DNA of 64,000 nt from Holothuria scabra (GCA_037179385.1 CM074185.1:5637371-5701370); one strand, 5' to 3'; positions 23,585 through 36,395 are shown, numbered from the stretch's first letter. The notes: generated by a model not told the origin, from the sequence alone. Made by a program: numbers and translations.

Positions 23585-26266
23585 GTATGTGTCTGACTTT
23601 TAAAAGGAATAGGGTTTTGCAATATTTACTCCTCCACTTATATCCATTCCCAGTGAAAAGATCAAGAGTTTATTAATGTTTTTGTCTTTTTCCATGGAAA
23701 TCCAGTCGCCACTCCAATAATCGAAAGGATTTCCTCTCTTTTAATTATTAGTATGTTTGGCCTAGCAGTATTGCTGGGTTGGTAATATAAAAGTTTAATT
23801 GCGCCTTTTTTCCCCCTTTATGGGCTTTGTTGGTATTGCAGACTCCCGGGATTTTTTACCCGGGTTCCAGATTACTGTGATGCTAGTCTGAATGGGTCAC
23901 AGTGGCCCACTTTAAAAAAACATTTCTTTTTAAATTTACGGAAAAAATACTCGCAGCCAGTCTCGTCCAAGTTTTCTGTATCTGAACTGTCGGTCAAAAT
24001 AATACAAATTTCTTGAATTTTACAGATCGGTTATATTGTAAGTAAAATTTCTTTGAAACTGGTTGTCAGTATGTTTTTTGTAAATTCACAAAAGTCTGCA
24101 GTTTTATAGTGCGACAAACAAGATAAAGCTTGTTTATTTGCTGCCAGCAGCATTTATTATCAAAAGATCAAACTGGAAAAGGCAACACACGCCTAAACTT
24201 GAAAACAACTCTTAAAGAACAATATACAGGTAGACTAACCAGTGTAAGGGCATTAGAGGAAATTGCACGTTGACGGATCAGTAGGCCCGCCGTTAATACA
24301 CATACTCAGCAACGAGTAAGTCTCTTTAAAAGGCTAGTTAAAAAGCTGTATAGGGTTTTACGCTTCAAATTGTGACCGTCTCTTTTGATACCAACACGGC
24401 CATCTTCCAGTTATGTGGTATAGGTTTATGGACCTATTCCGTTGCGTATGCGGAGAATCACCGACAACACCAGTCGTTCCACTTTTTTTCATAATACGAT
24501 ATGGGAGTCAACCCTGCTATTACTGCGAATAAAACCGATTTTTAGCCTCAACGCCTTTGCTTCTAACCGTCAAATTTCTCTAACCGTTGATCGACGTGGT
24601 TCCCATAGAAGGGACGAGTTAAACAGACGACAGAAGGAAAAGTGGTTATTTTCCGTTACTCACCGTTCTAAAGGCAGTGTTGTCGAAAAGGCTGCAACGA
24701 AATCAGTACGGTACTTAATTATGAAATGTAAATAGCAATATCCAATGTCTGGTTGACTAACTCCTCATTTCCGTCACTATTCTGTTGAACTGCGTAACTA
24801 TTGGGTTAAAAAACAAGTAAAATCGATTAATCCTAAACTTAATTGGTTTGAAACCAAAGGGACTTTGTTCACCATCCTTGCATCCCCGGAAACCCTTACC
24901 GAGGCTGTAAGTTTCTTTTACGTATGATGTACAAAGAAATGTGCTTTATATCCCATTTTCACTTCAATCCATATAATGTTGGACTGGTTTCATCTCCCGT
25001 ATTAGTTCAAATACTCAAAATGAACGAACCAATGTCCATCTGTATCCTATGTGCCCTTGAGTTTTGTCTAACGTGGTATATAAACTATGCAAGCTTTACC
25101 CTGGCAAGTTCACAGTTGAAATTAACAGTAACATTGTGTAGGATTTTGTCTGTATTTCTCATTTACGTATAATTTTCTGTGATTTCTATTCTATATTTTT
25201 ATACCTATGAAAATTTACATATAATATCGCTAAAATTTTGCAGAGCTTATCTGTAATTTATATCTACGAGAATACTCTGTACATTTTTTGTATTTCCAGT
25301 ATAGTATTCTGAAAAAAATGTTTGCATATACAGATGAAAAAGAAATAAATGAGGTATTGATAGTCTATTAAACATTTTGCGTCACACATATAGTTAGGTA
25401 GAGATATTTCAATAACGTATTGTGTAATTTTGAAATAAGTGAAGACAAAAAATGTCTTTTATAAGAAAAGTTAGTGGGCGAGGCAAAAATTTGGAATAAA
25501 AAGTTGTTCATTGGCCCTCGGAATAGCTTTAAACTAATCAGGTCTGTTCCAAAAGACACTTTTTGGTAAAAAACAAATAGTTTACCAATACCGATTAAAA
25601 ATTCTGAGATGTATAAGGAATTCCACCCACGGGGAACAGCTTAAAATTGGTTTCAACGAACGGCCCTTCCCCAAAGGGTCGGGAGGACTTCAGAAAAAAA
25701 TGTTTATTTCCAAGCACCTAAGAGAGAAAAGAACAGTGTAGTTCAAATAACAGCTTAAAGCATGGACAGTGATGGGTAAATCCCATTCACGCTTGTCAAA
25801 AGCGTCTACACGACGAGTAAAGTCAGAAACAATAATTTTAAATAACAGTTTCAGACTTTTAACTGAGGTTAAATGTGATTTGACATAACAGAAATTCCCT
25901 GACAGCTCTGCTACCATGAAATTTATGTTAAAATAAAACTTGCATACTGTCAATTTTACGTAGCTTCTCTGTAATTTGAAATAAAAAAAAATTCTGGAAA
26001 ATCTGTAAACATCTAAAGAGGCTTGTAAAGTTTAGACTTTTTCAAAGTGTTTATGTTAGAGACGATCTTACCAAATATGTCTGGGTAATAAAATGTTTTT
26101 CAAGGTTTAAGGAATCCCGTCATTTGATGAACAGGACCAGTATATGTGTCGATACGGTTCGGTTTCCTAGAGTACTAAATGATATGAGCTGACATTCATA
26201 TACGTATGAAATGCAGCAAAGCAGCAGCTTAGATTAACATGACTTCACCTCTTCATTTCTTTTAAG
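23585..26266 (+). other. Intron between six-cysteine CCP exons
   Basis: About 2.7 kb. An open frame of 97 codons at 24442-24735 has no recognisable domain or splice support. Otherwise AT-rich sequence with no identified repeat. Confidence 0.5.
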
Positions 26267-26482
26267 GTCTAATTTGTCCAGAAAATCGGTGTGTTGTACC
26301 AAACATCGAAAATGGTGCATACACTTCGGAAACGGACGGATCTTGCACAAAACAAGGCCAAAATTACCTGTTTATAAGATGTCAATCTGGTAGACTACCT
26401 GTTGGACGAAATTATTACACTTGTTCACAAGGTGAACTTCGTACAGGAAATCCTGGTAACAGTTTAACAGTTTGCACTGGAG
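26267..26482 (+). CDS. Six-cysteine CCP-like exon 5
   Basis: 216 bp, acceptor tcttttaag (ends 26266), donor ggag|gtatga after 26482, phase 1. It reads ICPENRCVVPNIENGAYT...DGSC...LFIRCQSGRLP...YYTCSQGELR...TVCTG. VPxIENGAY and YYTCxxGE are CCP hallmarks. It shares length, extra cysteines and the YYTC motif with the previous exon, so the two form a tandem pair of a CCP subtype. No open frame in the ORF-length range marks this exon; it is supported by splice sites and motif pattern. Confidence 0.8.
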
Positions 26483-27862
26483 GTATGAATTTGTTTCTTT
26501 ACCCTTTCATAATTGGATTTACTAACATGGGAAAAACTATTATCTTGCCTTGTTGTCGAAATCTGTTGTGACAGCCATAGTTCATGTCTGAACTATATCT
26601 TCATTACTTTATACTGACAGTTGTGGTCTTATGGTCCACACTCTAAAACGAACAATTGCAGACCAGCAGAGAGAGAGTCCTCTCACAATGAAAATACTTA
26701 AAAAGAAATGCTTTAAAATTTCCTATTTTATGGGAATACATAGATCTGAGCTTCTTCTTTAAAACTGAATTACGGATTTAACTGTTTTTTTTTTGTCTGC
26801 TTAGTGCATATTTTCCTTGCAATTTTGAAATATACGTCAAGTACCTCGCTCTGCACAAATATGCAAATCATTTGCATAAGTTTCCTGAGTATAACCGGTT
26901 ATTAGCAAGTGTTTAGCCACGAAATACCTGCAATGTTAGTAACGGGTGATGCCGTATCCAAAGCAGTTCAATTTGGAAATAACATAATCCAATCATCGAA
27001 TCAAATAATACATAAAAAAAACATAGAAAATGGAAATCTAGGAAAAGTTATACCTAGCTTAATTTGACCATATCAAACCTGATTTTCATATCAGGGACGG
27101 ATTCTTAACAAGTAATATCTGGCTTGATGTGATCATATAAATGTTGTGCTGCTCAAATTACAGTTAAAAGGATATAATGCGTTAAAAATGGTATAACATA
27201 AATGGGATGCACCAATACACAAAACCTTGTGTGTATTTTGTCACTGTCACTGCACCAACATAATGTAGTGGTATCTCCTCGTAACTATGACTTATGGCAT
27301 TGAGCACCAATCGTTTACTTTGAAGTAAGAGTAAAGAAACTGACTTTCTGGTCTTTCTGATCGATATTTTATGCATCAGAGAGTATCGTTAGGATATTAA
27401 TCATTTCGACAATATTTGACCATTGTTCTCTTCGTGAATACTTCTTAAAAGCGCAATTCTCTCATTTCATACAAAACTAACGCACCCGTCCTTCTTACTT
27501 AAGCCCCTTCCACAATTGTCTGAAAATCATCCTTGTTCAGATGCAATCTCAGTTTATTGCTTCAGTGTGAGTACAGAAGAGCTCAATGTTCATAATCAAA
27601 CACTACCAGTACAGTTCATGCTATGTAATACTAGCTTTGGTACTGTGCATTGCTTAAATTAGCTGTCAATCAAAGAGCAGAGCCAATTGAGAATTTTGGT
27701 ATACTCCTACTAGAATTGAAGTTTGGGGTAAGTGGATTGGTCCTTTAAGCAAAACTAATGTCGGAATTCCAGCATACGGAATATTGTATGTGTTTAAACG
27801 GTTACTTCATTGTGATTTGGTTGAAATAAGACATTCTTAGCAAGAAACACTTGGCACAATAA
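26483..27862 (+). other. Intron segment before element 2
   Basis: About 1.4 kb of AT-rich sequence. Nothing recognised. Confidence 0.5.
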
Positions 27863-28630
27863 CAGACAGGGAGCCCAGAGGGGTTTATTGACCTGGGAAG
27901 GTTACCAATATTCATACTCACCACTAGGTCCGGCATGCTACTTAAGTCAAGGAACTGGACGTCTGCCGGGTTTTCAGTGTTGGGTACAGAACTGGGGGCC
28001 ATAACTCCTAGGAAGGCTAGATGACCAAGGAAGGTTACATCCTGAAAGTACTCCATATTGAAAAACTCTACACCCAAATCTTTGAATGAGGGTTGCCAGA
28101 AATTTTAATTGTTGGGAGGGGTCTGCCAGGCGCCAGAGATGACTCCCGGGGGAGTAGGCTAGATGACCTCGTAAAGTTAAGGTTACCCAACAAAACGTAT
28201 CCCAAATTATTCGCCGTTCCTTGGTGTATAAGAAATAACCATTGCCAGAAATTTTAAATGTTGGGAGGGGTCAGCCAGAAGCGCCTTAAAGAGTCCCCGT
28301 GTAAGTAAAGTAAATGCGACTCCTGGGGGTTACCGAACAATATTTAACTCTGAATGTTCATCATGTCGTGGTAAAAAGATTTATGACTACCACCGGACAA
28401 TTAAAGTGTTTGGGGGTATGCCAGAAGCAAGTGATGACCCCTTCCCTATCCCGGGGAAAAAGTAAATGACCTCAGGTGATTATGCCTTACCCAATTTAAC
28501 GCAAATATTTCAGTATGATTCGTAAATATGTCATAGCAGTATAAGCACATTTTAAATTTAGGGGTAAGGTCTGCCAGAAGCCCTCAAATGCACTCTAGGG
28601 GCCAAGAATTAGATTTCATAGGAAGGTACG
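27863..28630 (+). repeat. Left TIR arm of element 2 with internal repeats
   Basis: Inverted partner of about 34485-35117. A sub-unit carrying TGCCAGAAATTTTAAATGTT, GGGAGGGGT and GACTCCYGGGG recurs at about 28094, 28234, 28421 and 28572. The long TIR is thus itself an old tandem array of roughly 140-bp units. Confidence 0.7.
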
Positions 28631-28959
28631 TAACTCTCCGTATCCAATGCATAACGGTTAATTGTTTGTTGTACATTTGTGAATATAAAAACTGACCGTA
28701 ACCATCGTGTCTTCAAGACGCTCCAGTTAGTTAGACAGGGTGTAACGACAAACAAACACGAATGTGTTATACAGTGTTACCAAGAAAGAAAAAATTACAC
28801 TGTTCGGAAAAAAACTAACTACAAAAGTAATAAAACGGGGGCAATTTCCATGAAAAGGATAGCGAGAGAGGGAGTCGTGTTAAAAATTTCTATACAGTAA
28901 ACTTTCTTTAAGAAAGCGAATAATACGAAGAGAATCTGTTTGTTCAAACAAGGTTTTCA

Positions 28960-30103
28960 GGTCGGCACGGTGTAATATTTCTGGCGAATATGGGAGTCTT
29001 CAGAAGTCAACAAGAATGTGACTGACGGTGACAGCACAGTCACAGGGAATGCAGTATGGTTTTTCATCCCCTTGAAGTAAATAGGCATAGGTAAGGTAAG
29101 TGTGGCCAATGTGGGCCCCAGTCAGGACTAAATCATTCCTCCGTTTAGTGAGGACTCCATTTCCCTCAGTTCTTACCGTAGTTTTTACTCGGTACATTTT
29201 TTTTTTTTTTTTTTGGAGAAGGAATCCCACAGTTCTTGCCATTTTGATTTTATAAGGCCATTGATGTAAGGACGGAAGTCAGTGCGAGGCAAGTAGATGT
29301 TTGTGACGTCCATTTTCTTTAGCTTCCGGCTTCTTTAGAAAGCACATCTATCCTTTCATTCCCTCGATACCCATGTGACTAGGGACCCACGCAAGCACAA
29401 CTGTTTTACGTAGTTGAACCAACTTTGAGTAAGCTTCACGGAAATCTATTACGACAGGGTGCTTGAGCTAATTGCCCTGTAGTGCCAAAAGGCTTGAAAG
29501 TGAGTCTGTGAGCACAATGAACCGTCGCTATCCCATTCCTTAATCGAATCGAATGCAATCTTCGGTGCCTGGATTTCGGCAGAAAATATTGATGCAACAT
29601 TCGGTAGTCCAATTTGCGAGGATGCATCACAACTTGATGCCACAGCCGCAACCATGTTTGTGGCTTTAAAGCCATCAATGTGGATTGCTTGATACTGATT
29701 ATATTTTTGTCTCAATTCATGAAAGGTAGCACAAACCACAGGTTCATTTGTTGAGTTCTGTGTATATTCCCTTAAACTGGGGTTAATGAATGGTTCTTCT
29801 AACTTCCAATGTGGCGTGGCGGGAAACGAAAATTATGCCACAAAGTCAGAGTTGCTATACACTTGCGGCACATCTTTCTCAACGACAATAGCAAACGGAG
29901 GGATAGCTGGTGGTTTCCTCACATAATCATCACTAAACGTGTGATTGAAGGCTGTCTTAAAGGTCGGATTGAGGATACCACTCCTCAGTTGAGGGCAAAC
30001 TGGAGTGAAAGCTTCCTCCATCTGAAGTGGAGAGGTCGTTCATTCGCTTCGATGTAGAGACTCTGAATTAGGGAGGTACGGAGAGCTCCCAGACAGATCC
30101 TAA
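28960..30103 (-). pseudogene. Jockey-type LINE, RNase H and C-terminal part of ORF2
   Basis: The minus strand continues the RT fragment found at 31477-32053. It reads RICLGALRTS..QSLYIEANERPLHFRWRKL just after the inserted element, then an RNase H region (IDGFKATNMVAAVAS; SIFSAEIQAPKIAFD). Near the end comes a C-terminal domain (RNDLVLTGAHIGHTYLT; CIPCDCAVTVSHILVD). These are typical of Jockey-clade non-LTR retrotransposons. In-frame stops, frame changes and a T17 run at about 29199-29215 inside the coding region show it is dead. The 3' end near 28960 lacks an obvious poly(A). Confidence 0.75.
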
Positions 30104-31476
30104 CCCTTACTCCAAATCGGATATGGATTGATATCTGGATATATCTGGTCAAACAAAGCCTTTATCATATCAAGCCAGATATACAGCCAGATTTAGATGC
30201 CTTGATATAATACATCAAGTTTTATATGGCCATATCAATCCAGATATAACTTGATTCAAGAAAAGCCCACATACGCAAATAAAGTTTTATATGGCCTTAT
30301 CAAGCCACATATAAATTGATGAAATGCCTTCCCAGCTATACAAATAAAGTTTTATATGGCCATATCAAGCCAGATATTAATTGCCGAAATGCCTTCCCAG
30401 ATGTGCAAATAAAATTTGATATGGTCATATCAAGCCAGAAATAAATTGATTCAATCCTTGTCCCGATATGCAAATTAAGTTTTATATGGCCACAGCAAGA
30501 CAGATATAACTTGATGAAACGCCTTTCCAGATATGCAAATACAATTTAATATGGTCATATCAAGCCAGATATAACTGAATAAAACACCATGGCAGAATTA
30601 CATATTAACTTTTACGTAGCCATATTAATACTTTTTGGTCTAATTTGGGTACCTGTTCTACATCTTCTCTGGAAGCTGAACAAGTATCCGCAAGCCAAAA
30701 TCAGAACATTCAAACGATATTTAGCCATATTATACTAACATATGCAAATGACTTTCCAATGTGGGCGTGGTCAGGAATTTAGGACCTTGATCTTCTTTTT
30801 ATTGTGATTATGGAGGTAATATGTGAAAAATCATGAAACCCTCAACAAAATTTGTGTTAGGATATTGCCCCATATGATAATTTAAACCAACAATGCCAAC
30901 AATGCAGTGTTAGTATTTAGAAGTAGGAATTTCACTATTAAGTAATTTAACAACTTCAAATACTTAAGTCAATGTTATACAATGGACATTTAACTTTATT
31001 ATAGATGTTCAGATAACCCTTCACATAATGCTGGCTCAGAAGACTTCTGATACGCTTTAAACAAAGGTAGTGTACTAATAAAATTTGGTCCAGTCATATA
31101 CGAAACAGATATGGGACGTATATGCACCATACTTGTCTCCTTAATATGGGATCAATACAGTGAATCTTTATATATACCAGATATGATACTGCTTTACATG
31201 GGATCAGTACGGAATAGCTTTATATAAACCATGTATGGTATTGCATTATATAATTCATATCTGGTCCAGATATAAACCTGATCCAGATAAAATTTTATCC
31301 GACCCATATATGGATTAGATCTGGTTATGGCCAAATCAAGGTTATATCTGACCAATTTTTTATCTGACCCAGATATAAATCCCATATCTGCAGCAAATAT
31401 GGGCCAGATATGAAATCCACATCCGCCCCATATATGGAATTTCATATCTGGCCCATATCTGGATTTGGAGTAAGGG
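30104..31476. mobile_element. Short non-autonomous element with 65-bp satellite, inserted in LINE
   Basis: Bounded by terminal inverted repeats: CCCTTACTCCAAATC at the left and GATTTGGAGTAAGGG at the right, extending to about 24 bp with the next ATATGG. The insertion site is exact because LINE coding sequence reads across it: ...IHNQGL on one side and RICLGA on the other. A 2-bp AA flanks both sides. Its interior has a 65-bp tandem array on the left and many CCAGATATGGG-type motifs on the right. No coding capacity. Superfamily unknown. Confidence 0.7.
30150..30600 (+). repeat. 65-bp tandem array inside the short element
   Basis: The marker AAAGTTTTATATGG (or close variants) begins at 30216, 30281, 30346, 30411, 30476 and 30541, an exact 65-bp period. 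Each unit also carries CATATCAAGCCAGATATAA, TTGATGAAATGCCTT and CCCAGATATGCAAAT. About 6-7 copies. Confidence 0.88.
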
Positions 31477-32053
31477 AAGACCTTGGTTATGAATAGGGAG
31501 GAATTTCTTGATGTAGGACTCACATGCAGAGCTGTAAACAACACAACCGTAATCAAGTTTGGACCTTCCAGTCCATCTTCGAGATAACTTTCGAAAGGTT
31601 AAGCGCCCCTTGGCACTTCCGCCTTCGATGGTCAATGTGGGCTTCGAAGTTGAGCTTACTGTCGAAAACAGTTCCAAGTAAATTAGTCTGGTGAACGACT
31701 TGGATGTAAACGCCGTTCAGGTTCAAGTCGTGGTCGCAATGCAAGCCTGTCCGTTTGCAAAAATACATGCAAACCGTCTTTTTTCGTGAAAAACGGAATC
31801 CATTTTCGTTAGCCCAGTGTTGGATCTTATTCAGCCAGTTTAGCAATTGTCTCTCTATAGACCTCATGTTTCTTGAGGAACAGGTTATAGAGAAGTCATC
31901 AACGGACAAAGACTTTTCAATCCCAAACTTAACCACATTGGCGATGCTGTTGATTTTCAAGAGAAAAAGAGTAACGCCCCAGAGGGAATCGCATGCCTTA
32001 TTGTGAGCATGATAGAACCAGTGAGTCACAGTGGATGTTCCATGTATGCACAC
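31477..32053 (-). pseudogene. Jockey-type LINE, reverse transcriptase C-terminal part
   Basis: Minus-strand open frame encoding the RT palm/thumb: SLSVDDFSIT (catalytic YVDD motif with Tyr replaced by Ser), WLNKIQHWANENGFRFS, HQTNLLGTVFDSKLNF, and SKLDYGCVVYSSACESYIKK. The pattern is Jockey/CR1-like. The 5' part of ORF2 (endonuclease and N-terminal RT) is absent, so the copy is 5' truncated at about 32053. The frame breaks at about 31550, and the copy is then interrupted by the element 30104-31476. Confidence 0.75.
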
Positions 32054-34484
32054 TACATTTTAAAATAGAAAGCTATAACCAGGTAAAATCTTGGTCAAGG
32101 CAGCCTGCAAAATCTCTTTTCTTGTTTTCTAAACACATTGTAATCATTTCAGCTAACCCGCTCTATTAGATATAAAGGACGTTCATTGCCACAGATAAAC
32201 ATAGCAAAGGAATGCAAAGCCTTGGATAAATGGACCAAATAATGGCACATCATGACTTTTCAAACTTTTGTCCATTAACTAGACTAAAAACGTATTAATC
32301 CTGCAAACGCTAATTTGACAATCATATTATCACCCGGTATTTGATATTAACCAGCAGATTTAAGAAAGATAAATGTCTGAAAGATGAAGGCAGATAGTGC
32401 TTCAAAATGAGGTACCCACATTTCTTTTTTCTGCGTGTGCTTGAAATTATCTGTGTTATGTAAGGTAAAACTTCATTGAATATAAGTCAGAAGGTCCACA
32501 AATATGGGCAGTACATGACTTATGGAAAACATACGTACTTCATATTTAAGTGTAGAAAGAGAAACCTGAGATACCGAGTAAGGATGATAATTTGCATAAT
32601 TAGTTGCCTTACGAATACCGAAAGAGATCAAAAATAGTGTCAGTTGTTACACATATGCTGACATTACTCCTGGTCCTAAGCAAGTGCTCCCTTAGCCTGC
32701 TAGTCGTGGTCCATAAGTCGATGAAGTCGGTGAAGAAACCATGTGCATTACAAGACACGTTGATTATTGGAAGCGGGTTATGCTATAAGGTCTAGGTCGA
32801 TGACACGAAAAGATTATCGAATACAAATTGCCGCAAATTACGTAGTCGTCCTCTGTTATACAATTAATTGTTGCTGACAGACATATCAAGTGTTGTGAAG
32901 TCTATTGACCAAAAGGTAATTTTTTCTACGAGCAAGAACGATTTATTTTTTTCAAATGAAAAAATTAAATGCCATAACTTATTTTTTTTTTCAAATAAAA
33001 CTGAAAAGGTGAAAAATTGGTTGTTTGCCATCCTTGCTACATAACACAACAATTCCAGTATATCTATGCGTGCAACATTGAACACTGATACCATTTTGAC
33101 ACTTCAAGAATATTAATCAAGAATTTAGGTACAAAGACAATGGGTATAACTTGGAATATAAATTTTAACTATTTCATGAAAATAATAGGCAGGTTCCGGA
33201 AATTTCATATCTTCAGCAACAAATGGCAATCTGATGTATGCTAGGCCTAAGTAATCCTTGGCTATCATTTACCCTGAGACAATTCAGGTTGCAACTCATC
33301 CGACCGACCTATCAAAATAAAAAATAATTTTGATAATGTAAAGTACAGCTCTTCCGATACAAAAAAATCAAAGTTATAAATATGAATTTAATTAACTGCC
33401 TTTCAATAGTACAGTGAAGTAATACATCTAGGAATATGAAGGTTGGGACCATACAGATGCTAGAGTGCTCAACAAAGTAGGAGCAGATAAATTATAAAAT
33501 GCTAAAAGTCAATCTAAAAGTTAAAATGTCATATCTACAAGCTTGTTTCGTGAGGTTAAAAAAAACATCACTCTTCAGGATAGAACATTGTATGACAATA
33601 CAATGTTTTATCTTGCCCTTTTCCGAATAGTCTAACATTTCGGGCAAATCTTTTACCCCAAAGTTTTTTCCCAAGATCATAAAGTTATGCTGAAGAAGAA
33701 TCCATTTCTGTTTCTGATTGTTCATGAAAGCTTACTTTGACTTGCTTTCTAATTGTTTATGAAAGTTTTCTTTTTAACATTTCGGATATGATTCAACCAT
33801 TTCGGGCGAAATGATGGACAATACTCTGAAAAGAGACTATAGGGAATTATGTCGTATAAGCTGCCAGAATTGTATATGTCACAATTTGTGTTATCAGTTT
33901 GAGCTTTAATGAAAGAAATTATCCCTACTTTAATGCCTTTTAATTTTTGACTGAAGTTTTGGAAAATTCAGGCGGAATAACGATTTTTCTGTGTTACTAA
34001 AAATTGCCAGATTGCCAGACTATAGAACTAGTCTAAAGGATGCTCAAATTTTTCAGACCCTTGTACAAATTTGAAATAAAAATTATTCTTTCGCAGGGTC
34101 CTTTTAATCGGGTTAATGGACTCCTCAAGTTTTATTAGCAAGGATGTACTATTATTTGGTCCACTCTTTGTGATTATTCTTTTGTCATGTTCATTTCTGG
34201 CATAGTCATCCTCTTTTTAGTAAGGCGGGTTAACTTAAATGAATGAGATCTGTTTAAAAACAAGCAGAGAGATTTTTAAGCATAGTATGAAAATGATATT
34301 TGCAGCTTTCCCTTTTACAATGTAGCGTGCAAGCACGATACATTCACTTTGAAACACCGGCTCTAGCATTCTCACACTCAGAGCAGATTCAGTCTGGGAA
34401 GTCTTGAAGGACACATCGACTGTCGTAACGTCCGAGCACGGCAACTCTTTATTCACATATGGACAACGAAAAATTAACCGTTGT
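32054..34484. other. Interior of element 2 without recognised content
   Basis: About 2.4 kb of AT-rich sequence between the LINE's truncated 5' end and the right arm. Short open frames on the minus strand have no recognisable transposase motif. Confidence 0.45.
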
Positions 34485-35117
34485 ACTTTTCCTAGGGTAA
34501 TCTCACTTTGAAATCTAGGTCTCGGCCCCGAGGGTGCATTTTAGGGCTTCTGGTAGCCTTCATCCCTAAACTTAAAATGTATGCCTACTGCTATGACATA
34601 TTAAGGAAGTTATACTGAATTATTTCCAGTAAGTTGCGTTAGGCAAAATCACCCGTGGTCACTTACTTTACTCCTCAGGTATAAGAAATGGGTCATCACC
34701 AGCTCCTCCCAACACTTTAAGTATCCGGTGGTTGTCATATTTCTTTTTACCTCGATATGATCATTTAGAGTCAAGTGTTTTTGAGCAACCCCCAAAAGTC
34801 CCGTTGACCTTGCTTATCCTGGGACTCCTTAAGGGGCATCTGGGACACCCCTCCCAACATTTAAAATTTCTGGCAATGGCCATTTCTTATACACCAAGGA
34901 ACGGCAAATGATTTGCGATAAGTTTAGTTGGGTATCCTTTCCGAGGTCATCAAGTCTACTTCTGGGGTTGTGGTTAATGGTCCCCCATTTTTATACCCAA
35001 CACTGAGAACCGGGGAAACGTCCAGTTCCGTGACTTAGGAACCATGCCGGACCCAGTGGTGAGTATGAAAATTGGAAACCTTCCCAGATCAATAGACCTT
35101 TCTGGGCTCCCGGTCTA
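34485..35117 (-). repeat. Right TIR arm of element 2
   Basis: Inverted partner of the left arm. Landmarks include AGGGCTTCTGGTAGCCTTC near 34544, CTCCCAACACTTTAAGTATC near 34706, ACTCCTTAAGGGGCATCTGG near 34825, and GTGGTGAGTATGAAAATTGG near 35057. Each has a complementary counterpart in 27863-28630. Confidence 0.7.
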
Positions 35118-35120
35118 TAA

Positions 35121-36390
35121 GTTTATACCCCTTTTAAAGCATGGTGCGCAGGCATGTCTGCCACACTTTCTACTGCCAGGAAAGGAAATAATACAACGGT
35201 TCAAACTCAGTTGCACTGGTACACCATTTTGGGATTTCCAGATGTTTTTTCAGTTGACAATGAGGATGTCATTGCCAAATGGTTTCTATCATAACTAAGC
35301 CAAATGATACGATTGGTCGCGATAGCAGGTCCATTTCTTCAGCAGGTGACTTAGGCATTGATATTGACATGCGCAGTAAAGGTCGGGAAATTCCAGTTGA
35401 AAAATTTTCGAATACGAGTCTCCACTTGTGTCTCTTTCTCGTTTTGAGAAATCAATCGGTTAATTCTGGTTCTTAGGTCTCTTCGTCTGAAACGCTTCGT
35501 ACCTAACTCCTTCGAAAATGTTTTTAAGATTACGTCGTTGTCACAATTTCACTCGGTCGTCCACCAGCATAGCAGCTACCTTTATACAGATGACAAAAAA
35601 GACTTGTCGTCTTTTAATAAAATTAAATTTGAAAACAAGTGCATTAACTAATACATCAAGCAAATTTAGATTAGATCTGCATTCCTTGGTAGTAAGAATG
35701 ATTCTCGTTTTGCTTCTGTCATCTCCCTGCTATAAACCTAGTTCTCACCGTTCGCTCAAATGCTGCATCCCGTTGTCCCCTATGTAGACAACAATTTTGG
35801 AAACTTTTCTTATAAACTCTTCGGGTGTATTTCTTCTAAAATTCTCCTGCACTTTTCACTTCTCCCACTCTTCTTCTTAATTTCTCAGTAGTTTCATATA
35901 AACATCTCTCTTGAAATTTCCGCTAATTCATCTAACAAAAACGAAAACATAATTTAACAAGGATTTCTAAAGTGAAAGTTGACGTTTCCATTTTGTGACA
36001 AATAAGTCCACCCGTAGTATGTGATGGGTAATGAAATGAAGCTTCTGGTCTACCGCAATCCCTTGTATTCATATTTGGCGGTTCCATTGCCACTTCTAGT
36101 ATATCGATTTTAGAATGAATGATTAGCCTTCAGGTTTACATGTAAATCCGTTATTTTTAAAGCCTTTACAATATTAAAACTATATATGAGATTTTTTTCA
36201 CTTGAAAATTTTGCTTTAAGCTTCGAGTCGTTCGGCGAATATATCCGTTGAAAAGAGAAATGCAGTCACAAAAATTAAACTTGAATGTCACTTTTGTGTG
36301 ACCGACCATTTTACTTTTGTTATGGAATTAAAAATTACGAAAACTACGTATATTTAATTACACCTTGTGTATATGTAACACACATTAAAG
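35121..36390 (+). other. Intron segment right of element 2
   Basis: About 1.3 kb. Open frames at 35279-35787 are short and serine/threonine-rich with no domain I recognise. No repeat identified. Confidence 0.45.
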
Positions 36391-36395
36391 ATACT

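Larger units (their letters stand above)
27863..35117. mobile_element. DNA transposon with long TIRs (element 2), nested insertions
   Basis: The left end begins CAGACAGGGAGCCCAGAG. The right end, read in complement, begins TAGACCGGGAGCCCAGAA. TAA flanks both sides (27860-27862 and 35118-35120). The terminal sequence is close to that of element 1 (TAGACCGGCAGCCCAG), and both have TWA duplications, so they belong to one family or superfamily (PIF/Harbinger-like by duplication length). Arms are about 0.77 and 0.63 kb and consist of internal repeats. The interior is mostly a later Jockey-type LINE and a further insertion within it. I recognise no transposase. It sits in the large intron before the fifth clear CCP exon. 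Confidence 0.7.

Noticed and set aside
24442..24735. 97-codon open frame inside an intron of the lectin gene
   Set aside because: No domain, cysteine pattern or phase-1 splice sites; lies between two exons that splice well to each other.
31194..31556. 120-codon minus-strand frame rich in Tyr, Ile and Gly
   Set aside because: Translation of CAGATATGGG-type repeats inside the short element; not a gene.
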